64,000 nt of DNA from Nitrospira sp. GTDB lineage: Bacteria; Nitrospirota; Nitrospiria; Nitrospirales; Nitrospiraceae. The notes beneath the pieces were generated by a model that worked only from the letters and a program-made list of their open reading frames with translations, did not search any database and was not told the DNA's origin. How positions within the stretch are numbered: position 1 is the first letter of the stretch; each line of letters begins with the position of its first letter. Positions 53,853-62,095 of this stretch are shown here, piece after piece. The position numbers were made by a program, and so were the translations under genes. The stretch lies in the NCBI GenBank assembly GCA_029194535.1, contig JARFXR010000001.1:372001-436000 (forward strand), written 5' to 3'.

Positions 53853-54146
53853 ATGGTGACCTATGTCATGCTGCTCAACTGGACGGATCAGGGCATCCGA
53901 AACGTCAAAGATTCGCCGAAGCGTTTGGACGCCGTGAAAAAGCTCGCAAAGGAGTTGGGGGGCGAGGTCAAGTCCTTCTACATGACGCTCGGAGGGTATG
54001 ATCTGGTCCTCATCCTCGACATGCCGAACAACGACAAGCAGGCCGCCTTTGCGCTCAAACTCGGCTCGTCGGGGAACGTGCGCTCGACGACGCTGAAAGC
54101 GTTTCCCGAGGAGGACTACCGCCGCATCCTTGCCGCGCTCCCCTAG
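53853..54146 (+). CDS. GYD-domain protein
   Basis: 97 residues with GGGGAGG before the ATG. The family motif GGYDLVLILDMPN gives its name. A small ferredoxin-like fold of unknown function. It lies 19 bp behind the M16 pair. Confidence 0.88.
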   Translation: MVTYVMLLNWTDQGIRNVKDSPKRLDAVKKLAKELGGEVKSFYMTLGGYDLVLILDMPNNDKQAAFALKLGSSGNVRSTTLKAFPEEDYRRILAALP

Positions 54147-54187
54147 CAGGCGGACATCGGCCGACGGCACGATGAATCAGGCATGCC

Positions 54188-55030
54188 ATGCCGCTGGAAG
54201 ACGACCTGTGCGACATCCTGAAGAAGGCACGCGGGGGGCTTGGGCTCTCGATCCGAGCGGTCGCGCGCGCGTCGGGGGTGAGCGACGCAGAAATTGCCGG
54301 ACTTGAGCGGGGGAATCGGCCGCCCGATCGCCAGACGGTTCGAGCATTGGCCGAGGCTCTGGGGCTCAGGCCCGATCCGTTGATCGGGATGGTGATCGAG
54401 AACTGGCAGCCGGCCGAACGGCATACGCCACCCTGGGTGGAGACCATCTACGGATCAGTCGGCGGCTATGGCGTGCAAGGCTACCTGCTCCATGACGGTG
54501 GAGAGGCCCTGGTGATCGATACGGGCTACAATGCGCCGGCCATGATCGCCGCACTCATCAATCGGCGCCTGCGCCTGGTCGGCATCTGCCTGACCCACGG
54601 GCACTCCGACCATGCCCGGGGGATCGACCGGTTGCTGGCTCATCGAGAGGTGCCGGTGTTCCTTGGGACGGCCGACATCACCCTGCTGGATTGGCAGCCG
54701 CAGACCGGACTCCTCACGTCGCCTCCAGATGGTATGACCATCAGGGTCGGGGATAGGACGGTCCGGTGTCTGACGACACCCGGTCACACACCGGGCGGAA
54801 TCTGCTACCGGGTGGAAGACCCAGAGCAGCCCCTCTGCTTCGTGGGTGATACGCTCTTCGCCGGCTCGATCGGGCGTTCGAATCCCGGCGCCCTCTACGA
54901 GACACACCTCGATTCGGTCCGCCGCCGTCTCCTCACGCTCTCGGCCGAGATTCGCTTGCTGCCCGGACACGGTCCGGCGACGACGGTGGCGGAGGAACGA
55001 GAGCACAACCCGTTCGTCTCCTTCGGCTGA
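54188..55030 (+). CDS. XRE helix-turn-helix fused to metallo-beta-lactamase-fold hydrolase
   Basis: 280 residues. An XRE-type DNA-binding domain spans about 8-65 (SIRAVARASGVSDAEIAGLERGNRPPDRQTVRALAEALG). A metallo-beta-lactamase domain follows with THGHSDH (136-142), TPGHTPGG, FVGDTLF and LPGHGPAT, so both zinc sites look complete. The hydrolase is glyoxalase II-like. The fusion suggests a regulator whose enzyme domain senses or removes a metabolite (inference). Confidence 0.85.
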   Translation: MPLEDDLCDILKKARGGLGLSIRAVARASGVSDAEIAGLERGNRPPDRQTVRALAEALGLRPDPLIGMVIENWQPAERHTPPWVETIYGSVGGYGVQGYLLHDGGEALVIDTGYNAPAMIAALINRRLRLVGICLTHGHSDHARGIDRLLAHREVPVFLGTADITLLDWQPQTGLLTSPPDGMTIRVGDRTVRCLTTPGHTPGGICYRVEDPEQPLCFVGDTLFAGSIGRSNPGALYETHLDSVRRRLLTLSAEIRLLPGHGPATTVAEEREHNPFVSFG

Positions 55031-55041
55031 AGAGTTGTGCT

Positions 55042-56016
55042 ATGGAGCCTGTCGAGACAAATCGTTCTCAGCCTGTAGACGAGGAAGAGGCGCGACAGAG
55101 AGCGGGTACGTCAGCGCCGCCCGCCGAGGCGGACCTCGACGATGTAGAGGAACCATCCGCGTTTTCGAAGTGGATCCTGCCCGTGGGACTGTTCTGTCTT
55201 ACGATCTTCACGACCTTGTGGGCCGGCGCGTATCAAGCCTACGGCGGTACGGTGAGGGGGCCGGTCGATTTTCTCCTCGCGCATCCGGACAGGCTCTGGA
55301 AGGGCCTGCCGTTTGCGGGAACGCTGTTGTTCATCCTCGTCACCCACGAACTCGGCCATTATGTACTGTCACAAATTCATCGGGTGCCCGCCTCGCTGCC
55401 TCTCTTTATTCCGGGCCCGCCTCATTTCATCGGGACGTTCGGCGCCATCATCCGCATGCGGGGGCCGATCCTCAATCGTCGGGCTCTCTTCGACATCGGG
55501 GTCGCGGGCCCCTTGGCGGGCTTCATCGTCGCGGTCATCGCGTTGATCATCGGGCTACACTTGTCCACGGTGGTGGACCGGACCGCGACGTTCGGATTGC
55601 AACTGGGAGAGCCGCTCCTGCTCCAGTTTCTCTCCTGGATCGTGATCGGGGCGCTCCCGCCGCAGGCCGATGTGGTCCTGCATCCCGTGGCCTTCGCCGC
55701 GTGGTTCGGTCTCTTCGTGACGTCCTTGAATCTCATTCCCATCGGACAACTCGATGGCGGTCACGTCGCCTATGCGCTGTGGGGCTCGCGTCAGCGCACG
55801 ATGGCATTCGCCATCGTGCCGATGTTGATCGTTCTCGGATTCGTCGGATGGCCTGGTTGGTTCGTCTGGGCCTTCATGGCGGGTCTTTGGGGTCTCGGAC
55901 ATCCTCCGGTCCGGAACCCGAACATGCCGCTCGGTACCGCCAGAATGATCGTGGGATGGCTGGCCCTTGTGGTATTTGTCGTCACCTTCGCGCCGATCCC
56001 GTTCTCCTTTCACTAA
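55042..56016 (+). CDS. M50 site-2-type membrane protease
   Basis: 324 residues. Acidic N-terminal tail (1-40), then about 6-7 membrane helices. HELGH (102-106) gives two zinc ligands and LDGGH further on gives the third. Intramembrane protease family; the target is unknown. A MITE-like repeat begins directly after the stop codon. Confidence 0.9.
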   Translation: MEPVETNRSQPVDEEEARQRAGTSAPPAEADLDDVEEPSAFSKWILPVGLFCLTIFTTLWAGAYQAYGGTVRGPVDFLLAHPDRLWKGLPFAGTLLFILVTHELGHYVLSQIHRVPASLPLFIPGPPHFIGTFGAIIRMRGPILNRRALFDIGVAGPLAGFIVAVIALIIGLHLSTVVDRTATFGLQLGEPLLLQFLSWIVIGALPPQADVVLHPVAFAAWFGLFVTSLNLIPIGQLDGGHVAYALWGSRQRTMAFAIVPMLIVLGFVGWPGWFVWAFMAGLWGLGHPPVRNPNMPLGTARMIVGWLALVVFVVTFAPIPFSFH

Positions 56017-56239
56017 CAGGCTGTTGACAAAGTCCGCCAGCGGCGTAATCGCGTCGCTCAGAGGCTCAACGTACGGCCCGGGAACACGCCTGTTCCGACA
56101 GGCGGTGGGCGGGCGGGTGAGAATGGTATACGCTTCGCCTTCAAGACACTGGGCGCTCACCAACTCGCGCCCGTCCGCAGACGTAACGCTCATTATGCTT
56201 CGCGTCGCGGACCTTGCTGCGGCCTTTCTGAACAGCCTG
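56017..56239. mobile_element. MITE-like element with CAGGCTGTT ends
   Basis: CAGGCTGTT (56017-56025) and AACAGCCTG (56231-56239) are perfect 9-bp inverted ends; similarity continues inwards (AAAGTCCGCCAGC against AAAGGCCGCAGC). The centre has GCTCAGAGGCTCAACGTACGGC, shared with the element at 42393-42517. It touches the stop codon of the M50 gene. No transposase is encoded. This architecture recurs in Nitrospira genomes from memory. Confidence 0.7.
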
Positions 56240-56600
56240 CGGGGCATTCCGGTTCCGTCTGTGATCTGAGATGTCGTTCTCCTTCAGGCACGGTCGTACA
56301 GGTTGTCAACACACCGCTAGGGCGACACCGGGCCGGGGACCGGCGGGGAGGTGGAATCGCCGACGGCGCCATCGGTCCCTGTTCGACCTGTCAATCAAAC
56401 AGGCTCGGGTGGCTTGAGTACGATGATCATCCGGCCCGGATGACGCACCGCCGGGGGTGGTTGCGCTGCTCGTCGCCTGCGTCCGGGGTGCGGTGCTTCT
56501 GCGGCATCGTCATCGATGCCTTTCCCTGTGACGGTCTCACTTGCTCCTCGGTCGCGACTCTTTTACGATAGAGCCCTCCATACACGACCGGGAGGACTCG
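56240..56600. other. Intergenic region with no recognised feature
   Basis: Only overlapping short ORFs without ribosome sites. It should hold the promoter of the gene at 56601; none is clear by eye. Confidence 0.4.
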
Positions 56601-57080
56601 ATGCCCAAGAGACGACGATGTGCCGCTCTGGCGATAGCGGGAACCTGTTGCTGTCTTGCGACGGCCTCCATCGCGGCTGATCCGCCAGGCGGCCCTCGAT
56701 TCACCCTGGTCATGGACGGGGCTGGCGTGCGGGATGGCGGGACCGGTTTGATCTGGGAGCAGGAACCGGATCGTGAACATGACGTTTGGAGCCGATCGAT
56801 CGAACGCTGCAGGACGAAGGAGGTCGGGGGTCGCAAGACGTGGCGTGCCCCATCCGTCGACGAACTGAAAACCCTGATCGACCCGTCGCAGCATGATCCG
56901 GCGCTGCCGCCCGGTCATCCCTTCTCGAACATCAAATCAGAGATCTACTGGACGGCGACGCCGGATCCCAAGGACGAGATCGTCGCCTGGCAAGTCAGTT
57001 TCTTCAGCGGCGAACCGGTGACCGACCAGAAGTCCGGCACCCGCCGCATGTGGTGCGTCCTCGACGAGCCGAATCAATGA
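56601..57080 (+). CDS. Exported DUF1566 (Lcl C-terminal) protein
   Basis: 159 residues from the ATG at 56601 (GGGAGG 7 nt upstream). Signal peptide, then the DUF1566 pattern VRDGGTGLIWEQEPD, WRAPSVDELKTLID, IYWTATPDPKDEI and RRMWCVL. The family is related to C-type-lectin-like folds and is found in exported proteins; function unknown. Confidence 0.82.
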   Translation: MPKRRRCAALAIAGTCCCLATASIAADPPGGPRFTLVMDGAGVRDGGTGLIWEQEPDREHDVWSRSIERCRTKEVGGRKTWRAPSVDELKTLIDPSQHDPALPPGHPFSNIKSEIYWTATPDPKDEIVAWQVSFFSGEPVTDQKSGTRRMWCVLDEPNQ

Positions 57081-57160
57081 CGCGCCGTTCCTCGCTCTTC
57101 CGACCTTCCCACCCCCAGACCGAAAGCTGATCGCCCGGCTTCGGCACCTTTGACTCTTCC

Positions 57161-57224
57161 CCCACGCTCCCACTGGATTTTTGACACCGTTTTTATACGG
57201 TGTTTGGTAGCGTTTGAGCGTGGG
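57161..57224. promoter_or_regulatory. Concentric inverted repeats at the kdp promoter
   Basis: Outer arms CCCACGCTC (57161-57169) and GAGCGTGGG (57216-57224); inner arms ACACCGT (57184-57190) and ACGGTGT (57197-57203). The centres differ by one base. A perfect -35 TTGACA (57181-57186) lies inside; the -10 17 nt on (TTGGTA) is weak, as expected for an activated promoter. Likely operator for KdpE or another regulator. Confidence 0.5.
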
Positions 57225-57241
57225 ATGAGACGAGGTGACGG

Positions 57242-57322
57242 ATGGATGTGCTCATACTCAGTTTGACGATCGGGTTTTTCGTCCTGTCGGTCTGGCTCGT
57301 CACGGCGCTGGATCGACTGTAG
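57242..57322 (+). CDS. 26-residue membrane peptide upstream of kdpF
   Basis: One membrane helix (LILSLTIGFFVLSVWLVTAL) ending in DRL. GAGGTGA precedes the ATG. Similar tiny ORFs precede kdpF in other genomes, from memory. It may be a further small subunit or leader peptide of the Kdp complex. Confidence 0.6.
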   Translation: MDVLILSLTIGFFVLSVWLVTALDRL

Positions 57323-57333
57323 GGGAGACGCCT

Positions 57334-57423
57334 ATGAACGTGATGTACTGGTTCGGCGCCGCGCTTTCCGTGAGCCTCCTGATCTATCTCCTGGTGGCAT
57401 TGCTCAAGCCGGAGAAGTTCTGA
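57334..57423 (+). CDS. kdpF: Potassium-transporting ATPase subunit KdpF
   Basis: 29 residues, one helix with the KdpF signature YLLVALLKPEKF. GGGGAG lies before the ATG. Stabilises the KdpABC complex. Stop and kdpA start overlap (TGATG). Confidence 0.85.
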   Translation: MNVMYWFGAALSVSLLIYLLVALLKPEKF

Positions 57424-59228
57424 TGACGATCAACGGGATTGCCCAAATTGCCCTCTATTTCGTCGTGTTGTTGGGATTGGCCAAGCCGTTGGGCTGGTTC
57501 ATGGCGCGAGTGTATGAAGGTAAGCCGTGCGGATTGGACCGGTTGCTCGGTCCTGTTGAACGGGCCATGTATCGGCTCTGCGGGATTCGTTCCACCGACG
57601 AAATGGATTGGAAAACCTACGGCATCGCCATGTTGTTCTTCAATGCCGCAGGTCTCCTGTTCCTGTACGGACTGCAGCGGCTGCAGCATCTCCTGCCGTT
57701 GAACCCAGCCGGCCTCGGGGCCGTCTCACCGGATCTGGCGTTCAACACCGCCGCGAGCTTCGCAACGAACACGAATTGGCAGGCCTATGGAGGCGAAACG
57801 ACATTGAGTTACCTGACGCAGATGTTGGGCCTGACGGTTCAAAACTTCGTGTCGGCGGCGACGGGCATGGCTATTCTCGTCGCCTTGATTCGTGGCTTGT
57901 CGCGCCGCAGTTCGACGACGATCGGGAATTTTTGGGTCGATATGGTCCGGAGCACGCTGTACATTCTTCTTCCCCTCTCGCTGCTCCTCTCCCTTCTCTT
58001 GGTGTCTCAAGGCGTCGTGCAGACATTCGATGCCTCTCGGACGGCGACGCTGGTGCAGCCGGCCGGCTACGACAAGCCTGTCACGGATTCGAATGGTCGG
58101 CCTGTGCTCGATGAACAGGGGAAACCAAAAGTAGAATCCGTCACGGTCAGCGAACAGGTGCTTGCAGTAGGACCCGCGGCGTCACAGATCGCCATCAAAC
58201 AACTCGGCACCAACGGCGGAGGATTTTTCAGCGTGAATAGCGCGCATCCGTTCGAGAATCCGACGCCATGGTCCAATTTTCTCGAGGTCTTGGCGATCGT
58301 CCTGATCCCCGCTTCGCTGTGCCACACCTTCGGCGTCATGATTGGAGATACGCGCCAAGGCTGGGCCATCCTCGCCGCGATGGCGATCCTTCTTTTCTGT
58401 TTCATCCCGGTCGGGCTGTGGGCTGAACAGAGAGGGAATCCCTGGCTGACGAGCGCCGGCATGGATCAGCAGGCATCCGAGGATCAGGCCGGGGGCAACA
58501 TGGAAGGCAAGGAACTGCGTTTCGGTATCACCGGTTCGGTCCTCTGGTCTGCGGCGACCACCGCGGCGTCCAACGGGTCGGTGAACTCGATGCATGATTC
58601 CTATACTCCGCTGGGCGGATTGGTCCCGCTGTTCCTCATGCAATTCGGTGAAGTGGTCTTCGGCGGGGCGGGGTCAGGGCTGTACGGCATGATCGTGTTC
58701 GCCATCGTCGCCGTGTTCGTTGCCGGATTGATGGTGGGGCGGACACCGGAATATCTTGGAAAGAAAATCGAACCCTATGAAATGAAACTGGCGTCATTGC
58801 TCATTCTGATCATGCCGCTGATCGTGCTTGGCTGTACGGCACTCGCGGTCAGCACGAGCGCCGGCACGTCGTCCGTGTTGAATCCCGGAGCCCATGGATT
58901 CAGTGAGATGTTGTACGCCTTTACGTCCCAGGCCAACAACAATGGCAGTGCGTTCGCCGGCCTGAACGTCAATACACCGTTCTATAATCTCGTGGGAAGT
59001 TTTGCGATGTTGATCTCCCGGTTTTGGCTGGCCATTCCGACTCTGGCGCTGGCAGGCGCCCTGGCCAGGAAAAGACCGGTACCGGCCGGACCCGGAACGT
59101 TGCCGACCCACACCGCCTTGTTTGTCGTCCTTCTTATCGGCGTGGTCATCATGGTCGGGGCGTTGACATTTCTGCCGGCCCTGGCGCTGGGGCCCGTGGT
59201 CGAACACCTGTTGATGCAAGGGCGGTAA
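57423..59228 (+). CDS. kdpA: Potassium-transporting ATPase subunit KdpA
   Basis: 601 residues, about ten membrane helices, the potassium-binding channel-like subunit. Selectivity-loop regions such as [35 protein letters not shown] and [13 protein letters not shown] are intact. High-affinity K+ uptake when external potassium is low. Confidence 0.97.
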   Translation: MTINGIAQIALYFVVLLGLAKPLGWFMARVYEGKPCGLDRLLGPVERAMYRLCGIRSTDEMDWKTYGIAMLFFNAAGLLFLYGLQRLQHLLPLNPAGLGAVSPDLAFNTAASFATNTNWQAYGGETTLSYLTQMLGLTVQNFVSAATGMAILVALIRGLSRRSSTTIGNFWVDMVRSTLYILLPLSLLLSLLLVSQGVVQTFDASRTATLVQPAGYDKPVTDSNGRPVLDEQGKPKVESVTVSEQVLAVGPAASQIAIKQLGTNGGGFFSVNSAHPFENPTPWSNFLEVLAIVLIPASLCHTFGVMIGDTRQGWAILAAMAILLFCFIPVGLWAEQRGNPWLTSAGMDQQASEDQAGGNMEGKELRFGITGSVLWSAATTAASNGSVNSMHDSYTPLGGLVPLFLMQFGEVVFGGAGSGLYGMIVFAIVAVFVAGLMVGRTPEYLGKKIEPYEMKLASLLILIMPLIVLGCTALAVSTSAGTSSVLNPGAHGFSEMLYAFTSQANNNGSAFAGLNVNTPFYNLVGSFAMLISRFWLAIPTLALAGALARKRPVPAGPGTLPTHTALFVVLLIGVVIMVGALTFLPALALGPVVEHLLMQGR

Positions 59229-59239
59229 CGAGGAGTCAC

Positions 59240-61357
59240 ATGATGGCTACGTCCGATACACCGCGATCCCTGTTCGATGCACCGGTCGTGCGTCACGCGA
59301 TGCTCGATGCCGTCTTCAAACTTTATCCTCGTCATCAGATCAAGAATCCCGTGATGTTCGTCGTCTGGGTCGGCTGTCTCGTCGCGACCGTCCTGTTTGT
59401 GCAGGCACTCGGGGGCGCCGGAGAAGCGCCGACTTGGTTCATTTTCTCGATCACAGTCTGGCTCTGGATTACCGTGTTCTTAGCGAATTTCGCCGAGGCC
59501 ATGGCGGAAGGCAGGGGCAAAGCGCAAGCCGACTCCCTCCGACGTTCCCGCCTGGAATTGACAGCCAAAAAACTCGGAAGCATCGAATCCGGTCGCGAAC
59601 ACCATGCAGGATGGCGCCATAAATTCCAGCGGTGCGATACGTTCAGCGCGGTTCAGGCAAATCTTCTCAAGAAAGACGATGTGGTGCTCGTAGAGGCGGG
59701 AGATTATGTTCCGTTGGACGGTGACGTCATCGACGGTGTGGCGTCGGTAGATGAGAGCGCCATTACCGGCGAGAGCGCTCCCGTGATCAGAGAAAGCGGC
59801 GGTGACCGATGCGCGGTGACCGGAGGGACGAAGGTCCTGTCCGATTGGCTCATCGTTCAGGTCACGACCAATCCGGGTGAAAGCTTTCTCGACCGGATGA
59901 TCGCCATGGTCGAGGGGGCTGCACGTCAGAAAACGCCCAATGAACTCGCCCTCAATATCCTTCTCGCGGCGCTGACGATCGTGTTTTTACTGGCGACGGT
60001 CACCCTCCTTCCCTTCTCTCTTTATAGCGTGACGGCAGCGGGACAAGGATCTCCGGTGACGGTCACGGTGCTCGTGGCGCTCTTGGTCTGTTTGATTCCC
60101 ACGACCATCGGGGCACTCCTCTCGGCTATCGGGATTGCCGGGATGGATCGGATGGTGCAGGCCAACGTCGTCGCCATGTCCGGAAAAGCCGTGGAGGCGG
60201 CGGGCGATGTCGATGTGCTGCTGCTCGACAAGACCGGCACCATCACGTTGGGCAATCGTCAGGCGACCGCCTTCGTTCCGGCTGAAGGGGTGAGCGAGCA
60301 GGCATTGGCCGATGCGTGTCAATTGGCCTCTTTGGCGGACGAAACGCCGGAGGGCCGCAGCATCGTCGTGCTGGCCAAAGAGAAGTACGGACTGCGGGCG
60401 CGAGACATTCATGAGCTGGGCGCCACCTTTATTCCGTTTACCGCGCAGGCACGCATGAGCGGAGTGGATCTCCAGGGTCGCGAAATCCGTAAAGGATCGG
60501 CCGAGGCGATGGAATCCTACGTGGCGGCGCGTGGAGGACGATTCTCTCCATTCGTGCGCGCTCAAGTGGAAACCATCGCCAAGCGGGGCGGGACGCCCCT
60601 GACGGTAGCGGAGAGCGGCAAGGTCCTCGGAGTCATCGCACTTCAAGATATCGTCAAGGGCGGGATCAGGGAGCGGTTCGGCGAGCTGCGACGGATGGGC
60701 ATCAAAACCGTCATGATCACCGGCGACAATCCTCAAACGGCTGCCGCGGTGGCGGCGGAGGCAGGGGTCGACGATTTCCTGGCGCAGGCCACACCCGAAG
60801 CCAAGTTGAGGCTCATCCGTGACCTTCAAGCTGAAGGGCGTCTCGTCGCCATGACGGGAGACGGCACCAACGATGCGCCGGCATTGGCGCAGGCCGACGT
60901 GGCTGTGGCGATGAACACCGGGACCCAAGCTGCGAAGGAAGCGGGCAACCTGGTTGATCTGGATTCCAACCCGACGAAACTCATCGAAATCGTCGAAATC
61001 GGCAAGCAGTTGCTCATGACCCGCGGAGCCTTGACGACGTTCAGTATCGCGAACGACGTGGCAAAGTACTTTGCGATTATTCCGGCCGCCTTTGCGACGA
61101 CCTATCCAGCCCTCAACGCGCTCAACGTGATGGGATTGGCCACTCCCCAAAGCGCGGTGTTGTCGGCGGTCATCTTCAACGCCTTGATCATCGTCGCGTT
61201 GATTCCGTTGGCTTTGAAAGGCATCACCTATCGGTCGATCGGAGCCGGGCCGCTGCTCCGACGTCATTTGGGCATTTACGGATTGGGCGGCGTGGTCGTG
61301 CCCTTTGTCGGAATCAAGTTCATCGACATGATCTTAACCATGCTCCATCTCGTGTAA
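59240..61357 (+). CDS. kdpB: Potassium-transporting ATPase subunit KdpB
   Basis: 705 residues, a P-type ATPase. Phosphorylation site DKTGTIT, actuator loop ITGESAPV, and hinge [17 protein letters not shown] precedes the ATG at 59240. Powers KdpA transport. Confidence 0.97.
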   Translation: MMATSDTPRSLFDAPVVRHAMLDAVFKLYPRHQIKNPVMFVVWVGCLVATVLFVQALGGAGEAPTWFIFSITVWLWITVFLANFAEAMAEGRGKAQADSLRRSRLELTAKKLGSIESGREHHAGWRHKFQRCDTFSAVQANLLKKDDVVLVEAGDYVPLDGDVIDGVASVDESAITGESAPVIRESGGDRCAVTGGTKVLSDWLIVQVTTNPGESFLDRMIAMVEGAARQKTPNELALNILLAALTIVFLLATVTLLPFSLYSVTAAGQGSPVTVTVLVALLVCLIPTTIGALLSAIGIAGMDRMVQANVVAMSGKAVEAAGDVDVLLLDKTGTITLGNRQATAFVPAEGVSEQALADACQLASLADETPEGRSIVVLAKEKYGLRARDIHELGATFIPFTAQARMSGVDLQGREIRKGSAEAMESYVAARGGRFSPFVRAQVETIAKRGGTPLTVAESGKVLGVIALQDIVKGGIRERFGELRRMGIKTVMITGDNPQTAAAVAAEAGVDDFLAQATPEAKLRLIRDLQAEGRLVAMTGDGTNDAPALAQADVAVAMNTGTQAAKEAGNLVDLDSNPTKLIEIVEIGKQLLMTRGALTTFSIANDVAKYFAIIPAAFATTYPALNALNVMGLATPQSAVLSAVIFNALIIVALIPLALKGITYRSIGAGPLLRRHLGIYGLGGVVVPFVGIKFIDMILTMLHLV

Positions 61358-61364
61358 GGACGTT

Positions 61365-61937
61365 ATGAACGATCACATCAGGCCGGCGTTGACGATGTTG
61401 CTGATTCTGACGGTGCTGACCGGCTTGGTCTACCCTCTGACGGTGACCGGTCTGGCGCAACTGTTCTATCCGCACCAAGCCGATGGCAGCCTGATCGCTC
61501 GTGACGGTCGAGTCATCGGGTCTGAGTTGATCGGACAGCACTTCGACAAACCGGAATATTTTTGGAGCCGTCCATCGGCGACCTCGCCGGCTCCCTACAA
61601 TGCCGCGGCGTCGAGCGGATCGAATCTGAGTCCGACCAATCCGGTCCTGATCGAAGCGGTGAAAGCGAGAATCGCCGCCCTCCGAGCCTCCGATCCCGGC
61701 AACGACGCGCCCATTCCAGTCGACTTGGTCACGGCGTCCGGAAGCGGGCTCGATCCCCACATCAGCCCGGCCGCAGCACTCTACCAAGTGAAGCGGGTCG
61801 CGCGTGTCCGAGGGATAGAAGAGCAGTCGGTGAAGGCCCTGGTGATCCGGCATCGGGAAGAGCGCCAGTTTGGATTGCTGGGAGAGCGGCGGGTCAACCT
61901 GTTGAGGTTGAATATGGCGCTTGATCAGATCCGTTGA
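61365..61937 (+). CDS. kdpC: Potassium-transporting ATPase subunit KdpC
   Basis: 190 residues with one N-terminal membrane helix. Family segments GSELIGQHFDKPEYFWSRPSAT and NPVLIEAVKARI...PIPVDLVTASGSGLDPHISPAAA are complete. Last subunit of the pump, 8 bp behind kdpB. Confidence 0.96.
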   Translation: MNDHIRPALTMLLILTVLTGLVYPLTVTGLAQLFYPHQADGSLIARDGRVIGSELIGQHFDKPEYFWSRPSATSPAPYNAAASSGSNLSPTNPVLIEAVKARIAALRASDPGNDAPIPVDLVTASGSGLDPHISPAAALYQVKRVARVRGIEEQSVKALVIRHREERQFGLLGERRVNLLRLNMALDQIR

Positions 61938-62015
61938 TCTCGAGTGTGTGAGCAGCTGATCATACCGGTCGGCGCGATTCCCGGCGTCGGGCCGCACCGG
62001 ATGTACGACGTCTCA

Positions 62016-62044
62016 TTGACGGCCTGTTCGCCCTCCCCTAGAAT
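62016..62044 (+). promoter_or_regulatory. Separate promoter for kdpD
   Basis: TTGACG (62016-62021), a 17-nt spacer, TAGAAT (62039-62044), about 50 bp before the kdpD ATG. It would give a leader of about 45 nt containing GGGAGG. Confidence 0.6.
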
Positions 62045-62095
62045 TCAAGCGGACTTTCCGCTCCACGCCACGTCTCGCGACGGGAGGCTCCTCTC

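Noticed and set aside
56427-56918. 163-codon minus-strand ORF opposite the DUF1566 gene
   Set aside because: The plus-strand gene has a signal peptide, a good ribosome site and family motifs; the minus frame has none.
59987-61267. 426-codon minus-strand ORF opposite kdpB
   Set aside because: Shadow of kdpB; composition rich in Arg, His and Gln with no recognisable motif.
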